DNA from: Phaeodactylum tricornutum CCAP 1055/1
Taxonomy: Eukaryota > Bacillariophyta > Bacillariophyceae > Surirellales > Neidiaceae
Assembly (NCBI RefSeq): GCF_000150955.2
Contig: NC_011678.1
Coordinates: 515,518-579,517 of the forward strand
DNA length: 64,000 nucleotides
Direction of reading: 5' to 3'
Shown: one piece after another, positions 1 through 12,075 of the stretch
Position numbering within the stretch: the stretch's first letter is position 1
Layout: the number at the start of each line of letters is the position of its first letter
Made by a program: the position numbers and the translations under genes
Notes under the pieces: model-generated
What the model was told of the DNA's origin: nothing
Database searches by the model: none
What the model saw: only the letters and a program-made list of their open reading frames with translations

Positions 1-609
1 GGATCCTAAAAGAGGCACGGCTACGCGTGCTATCGATGAATCCGCAAAGGCCAACTCCGTCGCCGACTTGTAGCACTGCCGCAGAGACACTTTGGGACTA
101 TCAGAATGATCGTAGAACGGTGGGGTCGTATGGATGACGCTGCGGTAATGGGCCGCAAGTCGATCGTTGCCGGCCGTAGTTGCGACGGCGCTGCCGATCG
201 GGCACGGTTCGGTTTTGGTAAGACGAAGCCATGCGCACTCGGCCTGGAGTTTCCAACCACCCATTTGATGTACGAGTCCATCTACGACGGAGACAGGAAA
301 CATCATTCCGGTACCGACTTCCATGCCGCCCCACGTAGAGACAAAACCCAGTGGTTGCCAGTCCTTGTGCATTGATCGAGGCTTATCACGAGGTACCGGA
401 CCGCCTTTGGGAAAGTAAGGAAAGTTGGATACGCCGGAAAGTTCGGGATTCGATGGGTTGATGAGAATGGAGCAGTTGGCATCAGTTTTCTCACCGAAAT
501 TAGAAACAATGCAAGTGGTAGTCCAAACTTCCACGGCTTTTCGTCCCATGTCGACCCGCTGAACTAGTTTCGGGGCGATAGAGGATTTGAAAAAGGCTTT
601 GGAAGTCAT
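1..609 (-). CDS. Macro-domain (ADP-ribose-binding-like) protein, 3' part outside window
   Basis: An open frame begins at ATG (607-609, minus strand) and stays open for 203 codons to the window edge, so the C-terminus is missing. Three blocks match the macro-domain pattern in order: CSILINPSNPEL near residue 45 (family: AIVNAAN..L), SVIHTTPPFY near residue 157 (family: VIHTVGP), and a C-terminal block SLRQCYKSATELAF...VAVPLLGS (family: LR.CY...L.....IAFP.I.TG). The usual GGGV loop appears as a less regular KGGPV. Macro domains bind or hydrolyse ADP-ribose and derivatives. Whether this copy is catalytic cannot be judged from the visible part. ATG 609 is the first in-frame methionine; no intron is needed. 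Confidence 0.8.
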   Translation of the reverse strand, partial: MTSKAFFKSSIAPKLVQRVDMGRKAVEVWTTTCIVSNFGEKTDANCSILINPSNPELSGVSNFPYFPKGGPVPRDKPRSMHKDWQPLGFVSTWGGMEVGTGMMFPVSVVDGLVHQMGGWKLQAECAWLRLTKTEPCPIGSAVATTAGNDRLAAHYRSVIHTTPPFYDHSDSPKVSLRQCYKSATELAFADSSIARVAVPLLGS

Positions 610-1500
610 TGTACCAAGCGACTCAATACACAGCTGCGCTGTGATCCCGGTTAGTCGTTTTTCTTTCTTCGATTCTGGTATGAAAGGAAACTACCCATCG
701 GATAGTAACCACCGCAGAGATAAGAATTGGTGGGTATTCCTTAAAAAGCAACTAACCGTAAACGTAAGAAGAAACAAGCAGCGCGATGTCCCTAAGAGTA
801 ACTTATTTTCGAAAAAGCAGGAAGACACCGTTCCTTTGGAATTTTTATTTCGTGAATCTTCGGACACCAACTAAAGGAGACCTTGCGGACAGTGAAAACA
901 ACGTGAACTCGTTTACAGTGAACAGATAGCCCCGCCATGGTCGTTGGCGAAGAGATTGACTCCGGGCGAGGATCCGCCATTTTTGAACCACCGTTCCGAT
1001 TGGACGGCGATGCAGAATTCAGAGTCAGCGCGTGACTTTCCAATTTTGCGGTTAAAAGTAAATGAAACCGTTATATTTAAAAGCGAACAGGTTCGGAAAC
1101 GGAAGTAGACGTCACGGTCAGACGAAACGAGTTCGAGCTCCCGCTCCTTCGGCTCGAACGAGCTCTCGCTGAGTATCTACCTCCTACTCTACCTTCCTCT
1201 CAAGTAGTAAAGCAGACCTGTAGCATGTGCCCCCTACAGTCCCTCCTGCTCACCCAGCGTGTGCGAGCTCTTTCGCAGAACTCGCGTTGCGCCGTGGTTC
1301 CACCTCTGCTATCCCTATTCCATACCGTGCTATAGGACGACAATCGCGTCTTGGAATCGTGAGATCTGAAAATCAGAAACAAAACCATAAAAGTGGAGAG
1401 CTCTTTTTTGGGTTGCGAAGTCTCTTTCCGTAGTACTTGCCTCGCGAGGTAGCATCCAACTAGTTAGAGCGCTCTCTTATCTGGTGGGTTTGCTGGTTGG
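610..1500. other. Intergenic region between divergent genes
   Basis: No coding frame with family similarity was seen. This is the shared upstream region of the macro-domain gene (-) and the zinc-type gene (+). It contains an 8-bp inverted repeat (GTTCGAGC at 1131-1138 with GCTCGAAC at 1152-1159, 13-nt loop), an ACGTCA hexamer near 1110, and an AT-rich TATATTTAAAA run near 1070. Confidence 0.5.
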
Positions 1501-2757
1501 ATGAGTACATTACAAGAACACCGCGTCGAAGAAAACGCGCGAGTTTCACACCCATCGGAGGTGCCATACGATTCTTCCTACGACCGAGTATCCAGCATCA
1601 CTGGTGACGTGATGATGGATCTCGCCGGCAAGAAAGCTAAACGGCTTTGTCGATTTCCGGGATGTAATCGCGTTATTAAAAGTCAGGGCCACTGTCAGAG
1701 ACATGGGGCCAAACCCAAGCGATGTCGGGTGGAAGGCTGCCAAAAACAAGCACAAGGAACGCACGACGGAATGTGCAAGCGACATTGGAAGGTACGTGCG
1801 TTCGTCAAAGTTGAGCTGCACTCGACGAAATTGCGAGTTCTTTCTCTCATCACGTCTTTTTGAATTTTCAACCCGTGCAGGCACTGCACTTCCCAGATCC
1901 CCGCAACGAAATGGAGAAGATACCGCCAGCACCAGAGGGGGAATCGGTGTACGACAGTATCCTGCCGGCCTCTATAGCCTACCGTCCGCATTTGACTTCA
2001 GGGGCACGTTCTCTCAGTCAGGGAGATAACGAGGGCGACGAGGAGCATGATTTCGAGGAGTCGAGAACGGCATCTTTGCATCCGCACGCGGCAGCAGAGG
2101 CATCGTGGAATACTGGGGGCTCTTCCGAAACGGGTCATGTCATGCCCTTGATAAATTACTTACATGATAACGCGCACAAGGAATCAGGCTGGCACCGCAA
2201 TACAGAACGACGGGCCCGGGGAATGTTTCCCGTTACGAGTCTTTCGGCCCAGTTGGAACCCTGGGAACGACAGTTGGTAGGTCTTCTCTGTGCATATATC
2301 AGTGCGATGGCGAAGCGAAACATTTCCAGGGTGCTCTTGTCTGGGCAGTGGTAACCCGTTCGGAGGACTGTATCTCACGGTACTTTTACAGTTAGAGTCG
2401 CCGGATTTCATTCGTGTTCCTTCTAACCATATTCTGCTGGCTTCGTTTTAGGCTTTGGTGGAAATACTCTTGTTGAGTGGCGGTACGCCGTACGCCAATT
2501 TTAAGAATCTGTCGCATGCTTGGGGCCGCGAGCGCAACTTTCATCAAACGCTGGTCAACGCCGTTTGCGAACGTCGGGGCGAAGTCGAACGCAAACGTCG
2601 ATCCGATGCGGGCAAGCGACTGTCAGCCGCAGCGAAAGAAGCCTTTCGTCAAAAACTAAAACGGTCACGGCAGACAACACAAGAAATTGCCGCACGCATG
2701 CACGTGAGCATGGATGGGACCATTAAGGAAGATGATTCCAAGCCTATGGCTATGTAA
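1501..2757 (+). CDS. Cys/His-rich zinc-type nuclear protein of stramenopile type (putative regulator)
   Basis: Three exons, 1501-1791, 1881-2276 and 2452-2757, join in phase 0 through GT-AG introns (gtacgt...gcag, gtaggt...ttag) to give 330 aa. Residues 50-97 hold two tandem units, C-x4-C-x9-C-x2-H and C-x4-C-x11-C-x2-H, which look like small zinc-binding repeats. The last exon carries a conserved-looking block (GGTPYANFKNLSHAWGRE, then CERRGEVERKRRSDAGKR) after a WERQL segment at the end of exon 2. From memory, this arrangement is found in many diatom and oomycete proteins loosely named WRKY19-like; there is no true WRKY motif here. The basic C-terminus suggests a nuclear or nucleic-acid-binding role, which is inference. 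Confidence 0.75.
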
Positions 2758-3500
2758 CTTACAGAGGGAGTTTGAGTCGATATCGAAAGAGTACGCTGTG
2801 TCCAGTCAGTTAAACTGTTTGAGGTAGCGCAAAGTTAGGAAATATAGATGTAGTTGACTTTGTTTGCCTAAAGTACTACAATTTACTATGATTCCAGGTC
2901 TCAACTTGCAATTGACCAAGTTTGCGAGTCAAATAGGCTACGTTTATCGCGTTGCGATCATAATGTGAGCGGCATAGTGAGGATTCTTCGCCTCGTAACG
3001 ACGTTAGTCTCTCACTTTCGTGGGCGGCCAATCCGTTATGCTACCTCGAGTCATTCAGGGAATAGCGAACGAAACCCATGACCTGATTAACAGCTTTTGC
3101 CTCTCTCCACCGAACAAAGCCTATTTTTTTTTGGACAAACACTAGTTTTTCCGGCAGACGCGCGAAAAGGCGCGGGTAGTTCGTTTCGAAACGAACTTTA
3201 TAAATGGTATCGCGCCAGGCCGTCTTTGAGTACCGGTTGTGACGAGATATCTATTATAACCGGTAGTCAGGTTTTGTTTTCAGCCGTAAAAGTGGAACGT
3301 GTCCGTTGGATGCTTGTAATTCTAGCCTTTCTTTGCAAACGAGTAGTCTGAGTGAGGCCCAGCAGCAGTGGGAGACATCGTTCCAAAGGTGCCGTACCTC
3401 ACGAGCCAACATTGCTGATTCGTCTTTCAACATACTTTTTCTTTTCATACGGTTGTTGTTATTCTTTTACTAGTCTCGTGACTTCAGGAGAACGACCCAA
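2758..3500. other. Intergenic region upstream of the CHD gene
   Basis: No supported gene. It holds a GC-rich block with an E2F-like site (TTTTCGCGC on the minus strand, about 3160-3168) and a perfect 20-bp palindrome followed by TATAAAT, listed separately. Confidence 0.5.
3178..3205. promoter_or_regulatory. Perfect 20-bp palindrome abutting a TATAAAT box
   Basis: Positions 3178-3197 read AGTTCGTTTCGAAACGAACT, identical to its reverse complement. TATAAAT lies at 3199-3205, one base beyond it, about 300 bp upstream of the proposed CHD start. The geometry suggests a dimeric-factor operator beside a core promoter; function is inferred only. Confidence 0.4.
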
Positions 3501-6500
3501 ATGCCGCGCCAGAATAAGGTACGTAAAAGATTTGGTCATATTGTGAGCGGACTCGATGAAAAGTAGCAATGTGCCGACTACAAGGTTTCGGTTGATGCGC
3601 GACCATCGAAGTTGTGCATTTTCATGGTCCTCTCATACTCGCGGCTTCATCGCAAAATGACTTTAGAATAATGACGATGATGAGACCGAACTTGTCGTTC
3701 CAAAACGAAATACCAAACTGGTCAACTATGGTGAAATGAATGAGGAGGGAGACCATGCTGGCACGATAGAAGGAAACGAGTCTGACGATCCTACGTCTGC
3801 AGAAGAGGACGAGGAGTTGGGGGACGTTGAGGAAGACGAGGAAGAGGCAGAGGACGTAGCAAGGCAAAAACGCCCTTCCCGGAGGTCCCAGACCGCACTT
3901 TCTAAATCCGAGGTAAATGATCTTGACGGGTCACGCCGTACTTCTAATCGGTCTACCAAATTCAAAGCGAGCATGGCGGAGCCGTCCAATGATCGCGATT
4001 TGATAGAAAGAATGACCAGTAGCAGTGTCAACAAAAAGAAGCCTCCGCTTCGTGGCCGCTCGGTCGAAAACAAGAGAGCTGATAAGGATGACAGCAACGG
4101 CAAGAACAATACAAAAGTCGCGGCCCAGTCCCGCTCTAGTGCTCGTAGTTTGCCGAACGATGGTGTCATTGACTCGCTGGGAACGGTAACGACACCCCAC
4201 AAATCTCCAGCTCGTTGTCATGCTCGTCCCCGTCTCAGCCTTTCACACATTGGCGGTGCCTTCGAAACGGACGACGACGGCAACGACAATGATTCTTCCT
4301 CTGTTGTGGCCTACGTCGAAGAAGGAGATAACGACGATCTGACGGACGAGGAAGATGCCGAAGAGGAAAGCGATGAGCCGCCACTGAAGGTGCAACGCAT
4401 ACTAGCTGCTCGTACGGATACCCACGCCAAATGGAAGGAAGTTTGCAAAACATACAACACCTCCGAAGTTGACACAGGTTCGCGCTGGTTTCAGAAACCC
4501 CAGACCGACTTGGACGAGTCAGCTTTTGAGGAGCGATTTCTAGTCAAATGGTCCGACCTGTCCTATTTACATTGCTCGTGGGAAAAAGAATCTGATCTTA
4601 TGGAGCAAATAGACGGAGCGAAAAACTATCTCTCAACCTTTTTTCGAAAGTCGCACAACGGAATCTTATTCTCGGCCGACGAACGTTGTGATGGGGACTA
4701 CTTTGATCCAGCATATATCGAGATTGAACGTGTCTTGGAAGTACAGTGGCCAGAGGGCTACGCTTCTACTACATCGGAAGAAGAAGACCGCTGGACATCG
4801 ACGAGCTTCGGTATAGTAATGGACAAGACTAATCCGCACTACGAAGAAGGTATGGGTCGCCAATTTTTGATCAAATGGGGCAACACTCCGTACAATGACT
4901 GCTCATACGAATTTGAACGCGACTTGATTTTGAACGAAATTGAATACAAAGAACCTGTAAAAGACTTTTTGCTACGAAGTAAGAAACCAAAAGCGAACGA
5001 ATCACGTCGTCGTTCTCGCGAAAACGAAGAGGAAAGACGTAAGTTGTACACCATCTTTAGTGCCAAGAGCTCTCTGAGCGAGTCGCAACAAGAAAAGGCG
5101 GTTGAGAAATTTCAACGCGAGCTGCAAGATAACGTGTACAAAAACGGTGGCCAAGTCCGGGACTACCAGGCAGAAGGCATATCATGGATGCTGTCGAATT
5201 ATGTTAATCAGCGATCTTCAATTCTGGCTGATGAGGTATGTAGATTTTTTTTTAACAAGTACACTTCAATTGCTGCGCATTCGCTTACTGCCTCTTTTCT
5301 CTCTTCAAAAGATGGGTCTCGGGAAGACCCTCCAAACTGTCGGGACTGTCAACATTATGGCGACACGCCTTAACGGAAACGGTGTCTTTCTGGTGATCGC
5401 TCCGCTGTCGACTCTTTCACATTGGGAGCGGGAATTCAAGAGGTGGACCGATCTAAACACGATTGTGTATCATGGATCAGGTGACGACCGGCGGCTAATA
5501 AGGGAGCTTGAATTCGCATACGAAGATGACCGACCAAAGAATACGGTTGGTTTCAATCAGCTGTATTTGAAAAAGTGCAAGCCAAGAAAGCCAGGCAGTG
5601 GTGAATCTCCTTGGATGGTTCAAGTCGTTATAACGACACCCGAAATGATTGTGGCGGACGACTTCGTTGAACTGACGGCTGTCGACTGGGATGCCGTGAT
5701 TGTCGATGAAGCGCACCGGTTAAAGAACCACAACTCGAAGCTTGCTATCAATCTTCGAGACAATCGCTTCAAGTTTGACCATATTATTCTGCTTACCGGC
5801 ACACCGATTCAAAATGATGTCCAAGAATTTTGGACGCTACTGAATTTTATCGATCCTAATGGATTTGACGACGTTGACAAATTTATGACGAAGTACGGCG
5901 ACATGAAAAGCAAAGAGCGCGTTGATGAGTTGCACGAAGAAATAAGGCCATTCATTTTGCGGAGACTGAAAGAAGACGTCGAGAAGAGTGTGCCACCCAA
6001 AGAAGAGACTTTGATTGAAGTTGAGCTAACATTGTCCCAGAAGCAATACTACCGAGCATTGTATGAAAAGAATGTAAAATTTCTCCACAAAAACAACAAA
6101 AAGGCTCTTGACGGTCCCAGTCTCAACAATCTTGCGATGCAGCTACGAAAGTGTTGCAATCATGTCTTTCTTCTCAAGGGTGTTGAAGAAGAGTTTAGGA
6201 ATAAAGGAAGTCTTACTCTTTCGGAAGCTGATTTTCTCGTTCAAGGATCGGGAAAGCTGATCCTGCTAGACAAGCTACTCCCTCGTCTCAAAAGCGAGGG
6301 ACACCGAGTACTCGTGTTTTCACAGTTCAAGATTATGCTCGATATTCTTGAGGATTATTTTTCAATGCGGGAAATGAAGTTTGAGCGCATTGACGGTTCC
6401 ATCACTGGTAAACGGCGACAGCAAGCAATCGATAGATTCCAAGCCCCAGAGATTGATGGGAGAAAACCACCGTTTATTATGATGCTTTCTACAAGAGCCG

Positions 6501-9500
6501 GTGGTAAGTGTGTTTCAATTGTGTAGCGATGAGTAGCTCAAGAATCTGCTCACGCTCTACCTTTTACTTCTAACCTAGGGGTCGGAATCAACCTGACTGC
6601 TGCCGACACTTGGTAGGTTTTCCACCACGATTATCCTCGATTGAAGACGCAGCATTCTTATTCCTAACATTTTGGTTTGGTCCTTTCAGCATTATTTTTG
6701 ATTCAGACTGGAACCCGCAGAATGATTTGCAAGCCCAAGCGCGATGTCACCGAATTGGGCAGACGAAGGAAGTCAAAGTATATCGCCTCTTGACAAGAAA
6801 GACGTACGAAATGCAAATGTTTCATATGAGCTCGATGAAAATGGGACTTGATCAGGCTGTCCTTAAAGGATTTGAGAGTGGGTCGTCGGGAGAGGTATGG
6901 TCAGCAAATAATCTGGTTTCTATAGGGAGTGCGATGCATTCTTACATCTTTTTCTTACAGGGAGCTCTAACAAAAGAAGAAGTTGAAAAGTTATTGCGAC
7001 ATGGCGCATACGAAATTTTCAACGAAGACAAAGCAGGAAGCGCCGAGGCTGAATCAAATAGCTTTGTGCGACAAGATTTAGATTCAATATTACAACGCCG
7101 CAGCCGAACGGTCGTGCATGACAAAACTGGTACACAAAACGGTGCTGCAGGGAGCACGTTTTCAAAGGCAAGCTTCAAAGTTGCAAGAACTCCCGACACA
7201 GCGAAAGGAACGCAGGAGGATGTTGATATTGAAGATCCCGATTTCTGGAAAAAAATGGTTGGGGAGGGCCAAGCAGATGATGTCGCCGACGATTTCGCCA
7301 CGAAGCGACAACGAAAAGAAACGAATTATTCTGAAAAAGCGTACCTCCACAGTCTTGAAGCTTCCTTAAATTACAGCGACGACGAGCAATCAGATAGCGA
7401 AAGTGACGAGTCCTCTTCTACACCTTTAGGGGGTGAAATGACGAAATGGGGAGGCATGCTCCCTCACGAGTGGAAGAAAGATCATGTTGACGCTCTTTTA
7501 CAGTTCCTGCTGCGCTACGGATACGGTCATTTTTCGCCGAAAGCAATATTAGAGAAGTTTGAGTTCGGAGAGGAACACGGCGAGCTCGAGGTACGTCGTT
7601 TGATCAATATCAAAATTTGCCTTCATTGAAAGGACTCTGACAATTTGCAATATCCAGACTCATCGAATGTGTTGGGCAATGGTGCTAACAGCACTCTTGG
7701 AAACTGCTGAAGACGACGCAGTGCAAGCAAGAAAGCGAGAAGAGCGTGCAAGTGAGAAAAAGCTTGAAGTTTCAGCAAACGCAGATGGCGGAACTTTGGC
7801 CGTTGATCGGTCGACGGAAATTAGAGATAAAGACCTTCCTGTCGAAGAACTTCGGCGCAGGACGTTCTCGAAACTCTGGAAGGCTAACGCAGTGTGGGCT
7901 GAGAAGGCTCTTCGAGACGCGGTTTCATACGCAAAACAGAACGCTCCTCGCGATCAAGATGCAATTGATAAGGCACTCAGAAAGAGGAACGAATCAACAT
8001 TTCTTGAAACGAACGACATATCATCAATATTTGCTGCCAATGTCTGGCCTTCTCTAAAGAGCCGTGGTTGGAAAGCCATGATTAGTGCAGATGGCAGTGC
8101 CGCAGGCCAGACACGCTATAGCTTCAAGAACGAAGAGGTAAGCTTTTGCTGCTACCAATTGCTTGGATCCAGGATCCACACTAAACTTTTGGCTTGTATC
8201 TTTCAGTTCACCGGGGTGGAAACAGTTCTAAAAGCGGTGAAAGGTCATCACAAAGAGCTTTCGAATATGGTCGACACTATATTTGGAGTAGTCGAAACTC
8301 AACGGCTTAATACGATGGAAGGTAAAGAGAATGAGCGGTCCGAGCATCTTGCCCTCTCGCCAACGTCGATTACGTGGGATTTACTGAATCGATTCTTGCA
8401 AAAGTATGCACCCCTCCAGCTCGTGGCCGACCGCGCCAAAGCACAACCGGTGCGGCTTCCAAGGAAGTTACTATCTACTTGCATTGTCCTGGACATGGCT
8501 ACTGCTCTTGTTCTCAATGCTGGCGTCGTGCCTGGCGATTTTCGGGGGGTCGAAAGGCTTGGAGAGTGCATTGTTATCGATAAGCGTACTGCACTACCTC
8601 ATTCTCAGTGGACAACACGGCACGACGCGGTTTTGATTCAGTCGATTCTCAAGCATGGTTGGATTGATCAAGACTCTAGCTGCCATGCTATTTCGGATGA
8701 CCCTGAGGTGAAGTGGGGACCTCCATTTGACACTGTCGCAAAATCTAGCGAGGCAGCTGAATGCACCAATAAATCGGGATCTTCTTATATTCTGGATACA
8801 TCAGCTCGAGTTGCAGCTTTTCTTAACAACCACGCTAAACTTCTGAATGAAGTTAAGGGGCTAAACGTCGATAGGCTATCCCGAACTTACCAGTTAGTAG
8901 AGGATACTCTAAAAGAGGCGGATCGACCTAATGTGTCACCCGAAAGCTCAATGACGTCAAAGTCCTGGGTAGTCCAAAAAGTTTCCAACGACAATGTTGG
9001 CCAAATGAGTAGATTCGAAGCCACCGAATTGCCTCCTAAGAAGGAATTGGTCAAAAGGGCGAAGGCCGTCTTGAGCCGGTTTCTTGCTACTTTCATTAAT
9101 AGTAAGGAAACGAAAGCGGTCAACGCAATCAACAAATCCGTTCAAGAACAAACCAACGAAGCATTTGGTTACACTATGATTGACCAGACTCAAGTTTCGA
9201 ATTTATTCTTATCCGAACTTTTGAGCAGCATCCTCAAAACGCCCAGTACTAAGGAATCGGTTCAGGAACTATGTTCTTTGGCTGCTGTTGAGGCTAGAAA
9301 CTTATTTGAAGTCGCCGAGGAGAAAGCCAAGCACAACAAAGTGGGTGTCTCATCAGATGTCATCAAGGAAGCAAGTCGCATTCTTCAACAGCTCGAAACA
9401 GTCGATCGCAATTTTACCAAAAAAGCGCGGGCGTGTAAAAATTTGATCCGAGTAATGCTCGGAGGCAAACCGCAGCAGCCGCGTAGGGCAGGTGAAAGCC

Positions 9501-11193
9501 TGTTTCCGGTCGAAAAGCCCAAACCCACTCAATTGTCGACAGCAAAGACCCCAGTAATTCGTAAACCCCCGTCGAGAGTCACAGATGTCCTTAGGCCACT
9601 CACCAAAACTTCAGGTGAGCGAGCTATCGAAGCCGGTATCAAAATGGTTGCTGATCGCGGTTCGGGAAAGCCTCTTGGATTGTCTGGCTTAAGTAAAGTT
9701 GTTCCACTGGAATTGACCGAAGTGGAAACAATGATTTTGCAAACCATTGCATCATATGGCCTTCCAATATGGAGCGAGCATTGGCAAAATTCAATAAGTC
9801 CACATCCATTACAAAGGACAAAGTTGACTAGGCTGAACTGGGTTTCGGCTGGCAGCCATTTGGTGTCCTTGGCCGAATCATACCGCGTCCAAGCAGCTTT
9901 GCGACGCGATAGGACTCGTGAAGTAGTTGAAGCCTTGTCGAAAATGGTTGCGGATCAAGCGACAACGGAGGCGCTGTCAAAGGCAAATCACGAATTCTGG
10001 AAGGCGTCACAAATAGGTGATAAGCTGGGCGTTGCGTTTCAGCAAGCTATTGAGTATGCGCGGGATGCTGAAAGCCTCGCCAAGAAGGCAATTATGATGA
10101 TTTCCAAAGTACTTCGACTAATGGGTCCAATCTTGGGAGTTTCGTTCACTCCCTTTTCAGACTACGGTCTCGGTACAAGGGTACTACAATGGCTTTTAGG
10201 AGAGACTCATCGCTGGTCAGAATCTTTAGGGCTTTTGGACGAGACACAGCAACCTTTGGCGTATACAGCGGTAGATTTTTTGCAGCATCTGGGTCGGGTG
10301 GAAAGGGAGAGCATCGAGGTTGCATGCGTACTCGATAAGTCACACTGTAGGGCCATCGCTGGGCAAATTGCCTTGCTCAGTCGGCTCCGATCCGTGTTTA
10401 CCACCTATGAAGGCGATGAATTGACAGTCCGGGTATGGAGTGCTGCCAAAAGTTGCGACAAAATCAATGGGAAAAAATGGGAGAGACGCCCGGATTGGTG
10501 GGGTTTGAGCGGTGCGGCGTCGGAACCACCGGAATCGATTCAGCATGATTTATTAATGTTTGAACGTTTGCTCGAAAGTGGCTTTCAGGGAATTCTTGAA
10601 ACAGCCGCTTCCTTTGGTAAACGCGATAGGGTACGTACTGTGACATAACTTGCTACCACGCGAAACATGGCGGCTTTCAGACTGCTTTTGCTAATGGCAT
10701 TTTGGTCGCCTTGTTCGCTTTGCAGTATTCGTCCTTGCCGTTCAGCGACGCAAAATTGAGTAAAGGAGCTATCCAATTACGCGCCAACATGTTAGTCCGC
10801 GAGCTGCACAATGTGATTGAATTCCCGGTTAGCAGCAAGCAAAGCCGAAACATGCTCGGTAGCAAAAATGATGCGGGTGTTTTGAATGAGCGTCGCAACA
10901 GTGACGGCAGCGGTGATAGAGTGCGTAAAGCCGCTACGAGTAGTGGCGCCACTACCTCAACGACTACTAAGAAGCAGAAAAAAATGGCCACCCAGCAAAC
11001 GGGCCTGTTGTCTTTCTTCGGGGCCGCTGACAACGACGATAACTCAGTCGAAATTGTGGATCCACCAGCGAACGCCAGAAGTACTTCCAAACATACCAAG
11101 AGCAACAAGCGCAAGGATGACGATGACGGGTCCGAGGTGTTGGAAGTTAGTTTTGTAGCGGCGGGAAAGAAAAAACGGCTGGATGACCATTAG
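3501..11193 (+). CDS. CHD-like chromatin remodelling ATPase with C-terminal PIP box
   Basis: Nine exons are proposed: 3501-3518 (only MPRQNK), 3667-5235, 5312-6503, 6579-6612, 6690-6894, 6961-7590, 7658-8137, 8207-10630 and 10726-11193, giving about 2339 aa. All junctions are GT-AG and in phase. The start is less sure: an ATG at 3736 would drop the first 29 or so residues, but the frame upstream of it is coding-like back to a splice acceptor at 3666. Order of domains: acidic N-terminus; two chromodomains (FLVKWSDLSYLHCSWE near residue 295, FLIKWGNTPYNDCSYE near 403); SNF2 ATPase (DEMGLGKT near 530, VDEAHRLKN near 659); helicase C (LVFSQF near 863, STRAGG-VGINL, ARCHRIGQ); a SANT-like block near 1509; and a basic tail with QTGLLSFF (10996-11019). 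The enzyme should slide or space nucleosomes in the nucleus. It is longer than CHD1 because of a long unrecognised region after the ATPase. Confidence 0.92.
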
Positions 11194-12075
11194 CACAAAG
11201 ATCCATAATAGATTTCTCGGCGTGATGCTATAGACCTAGATGTGCAGGAGCTCGTTGATGCCTGTCATAGCCTTCCCATGATGATTGAGCCACAAAAAAT
11301 GTGGTTGACACTTCCCTACGGTTCCGACACGCCAATTTACACTCAACACCAAAATGGATCGTTGACGATCAGAATTTTTTCTGTTGTGGAAACCAGTTGT
11401 GGAGAAGGATCACCTTCGAAGATTTGGAAAGCTGCGGGGGCAGCTTTCTAAAATATTAATTTCAGAAACACCCCAAGTTGTGTTTGTACATACATATATC
11501 AGACCGTATTTTCGATTTATGGTCAGCCTTCATAGACTCAATCGATCTGATCTTGACAAGGCAATAAGATTCTCAAATATACAAACCTTTCAGCTGCGGG
11601 GTATCGGAACAATACTATTGCAAATTCAAGAAATTGCGATTTTTGCCGCCGAGGAGTTGCAACCTACATTTGTCCCTTGGGAAGCTCCTGGAATACAGCT
11701 TTCCACAGTGACTGTGAGTAGCAGAATGATTCTGACGTAGTACCGATCGAGCGCATCGGCACTCGAATATAGACCGTTCACCATAGATATAAAATACAGA
11801 TTCATACCCGCTACCAGAACGCGACCGGCAGCAGACGGATGCCTCAACCGCAACCGCAACCCGTAGAGGAAAACACAGGGGATGCCTTTGGAGAAAGTTT
11901 GCTTCTTTGGCGCGCTGCTCATCGTTAGTGGTGCTGTCATACATCTCGATTCTCTAGTTCTGCTTCCATTTCATTGGAACTTTGTCGGTAGCTGTCCCTC
12001 CGTATAGTTTCGTACCAGGGGCGATCTGCGCTCGTTCTCCCATTTTCAGTTGTGAGCGCACTTTCGTCTGTTATC
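11194..12075. other. Intergenic region
   Basis: No supported gene. Short open frames on both strands lack family similarity and overlap one another. It contains an AT-rich GATATAAAATAC run near 11787. Confidence 0.5.

Noticed and set aside
587-874. 95-codon plus-strand frame
   Set aside because: It overlaps the macro-domain gene start on the other strand, has no family similarity, and uses a non-ATG-like context.
3726-4221. Minus-strand frames of 96-158 codons
   Set aside because: They are antisense to the acidic N-terminus of the CHD gene; the Ser/Leu-rich translation is a mirror of Glu/Asp codons.
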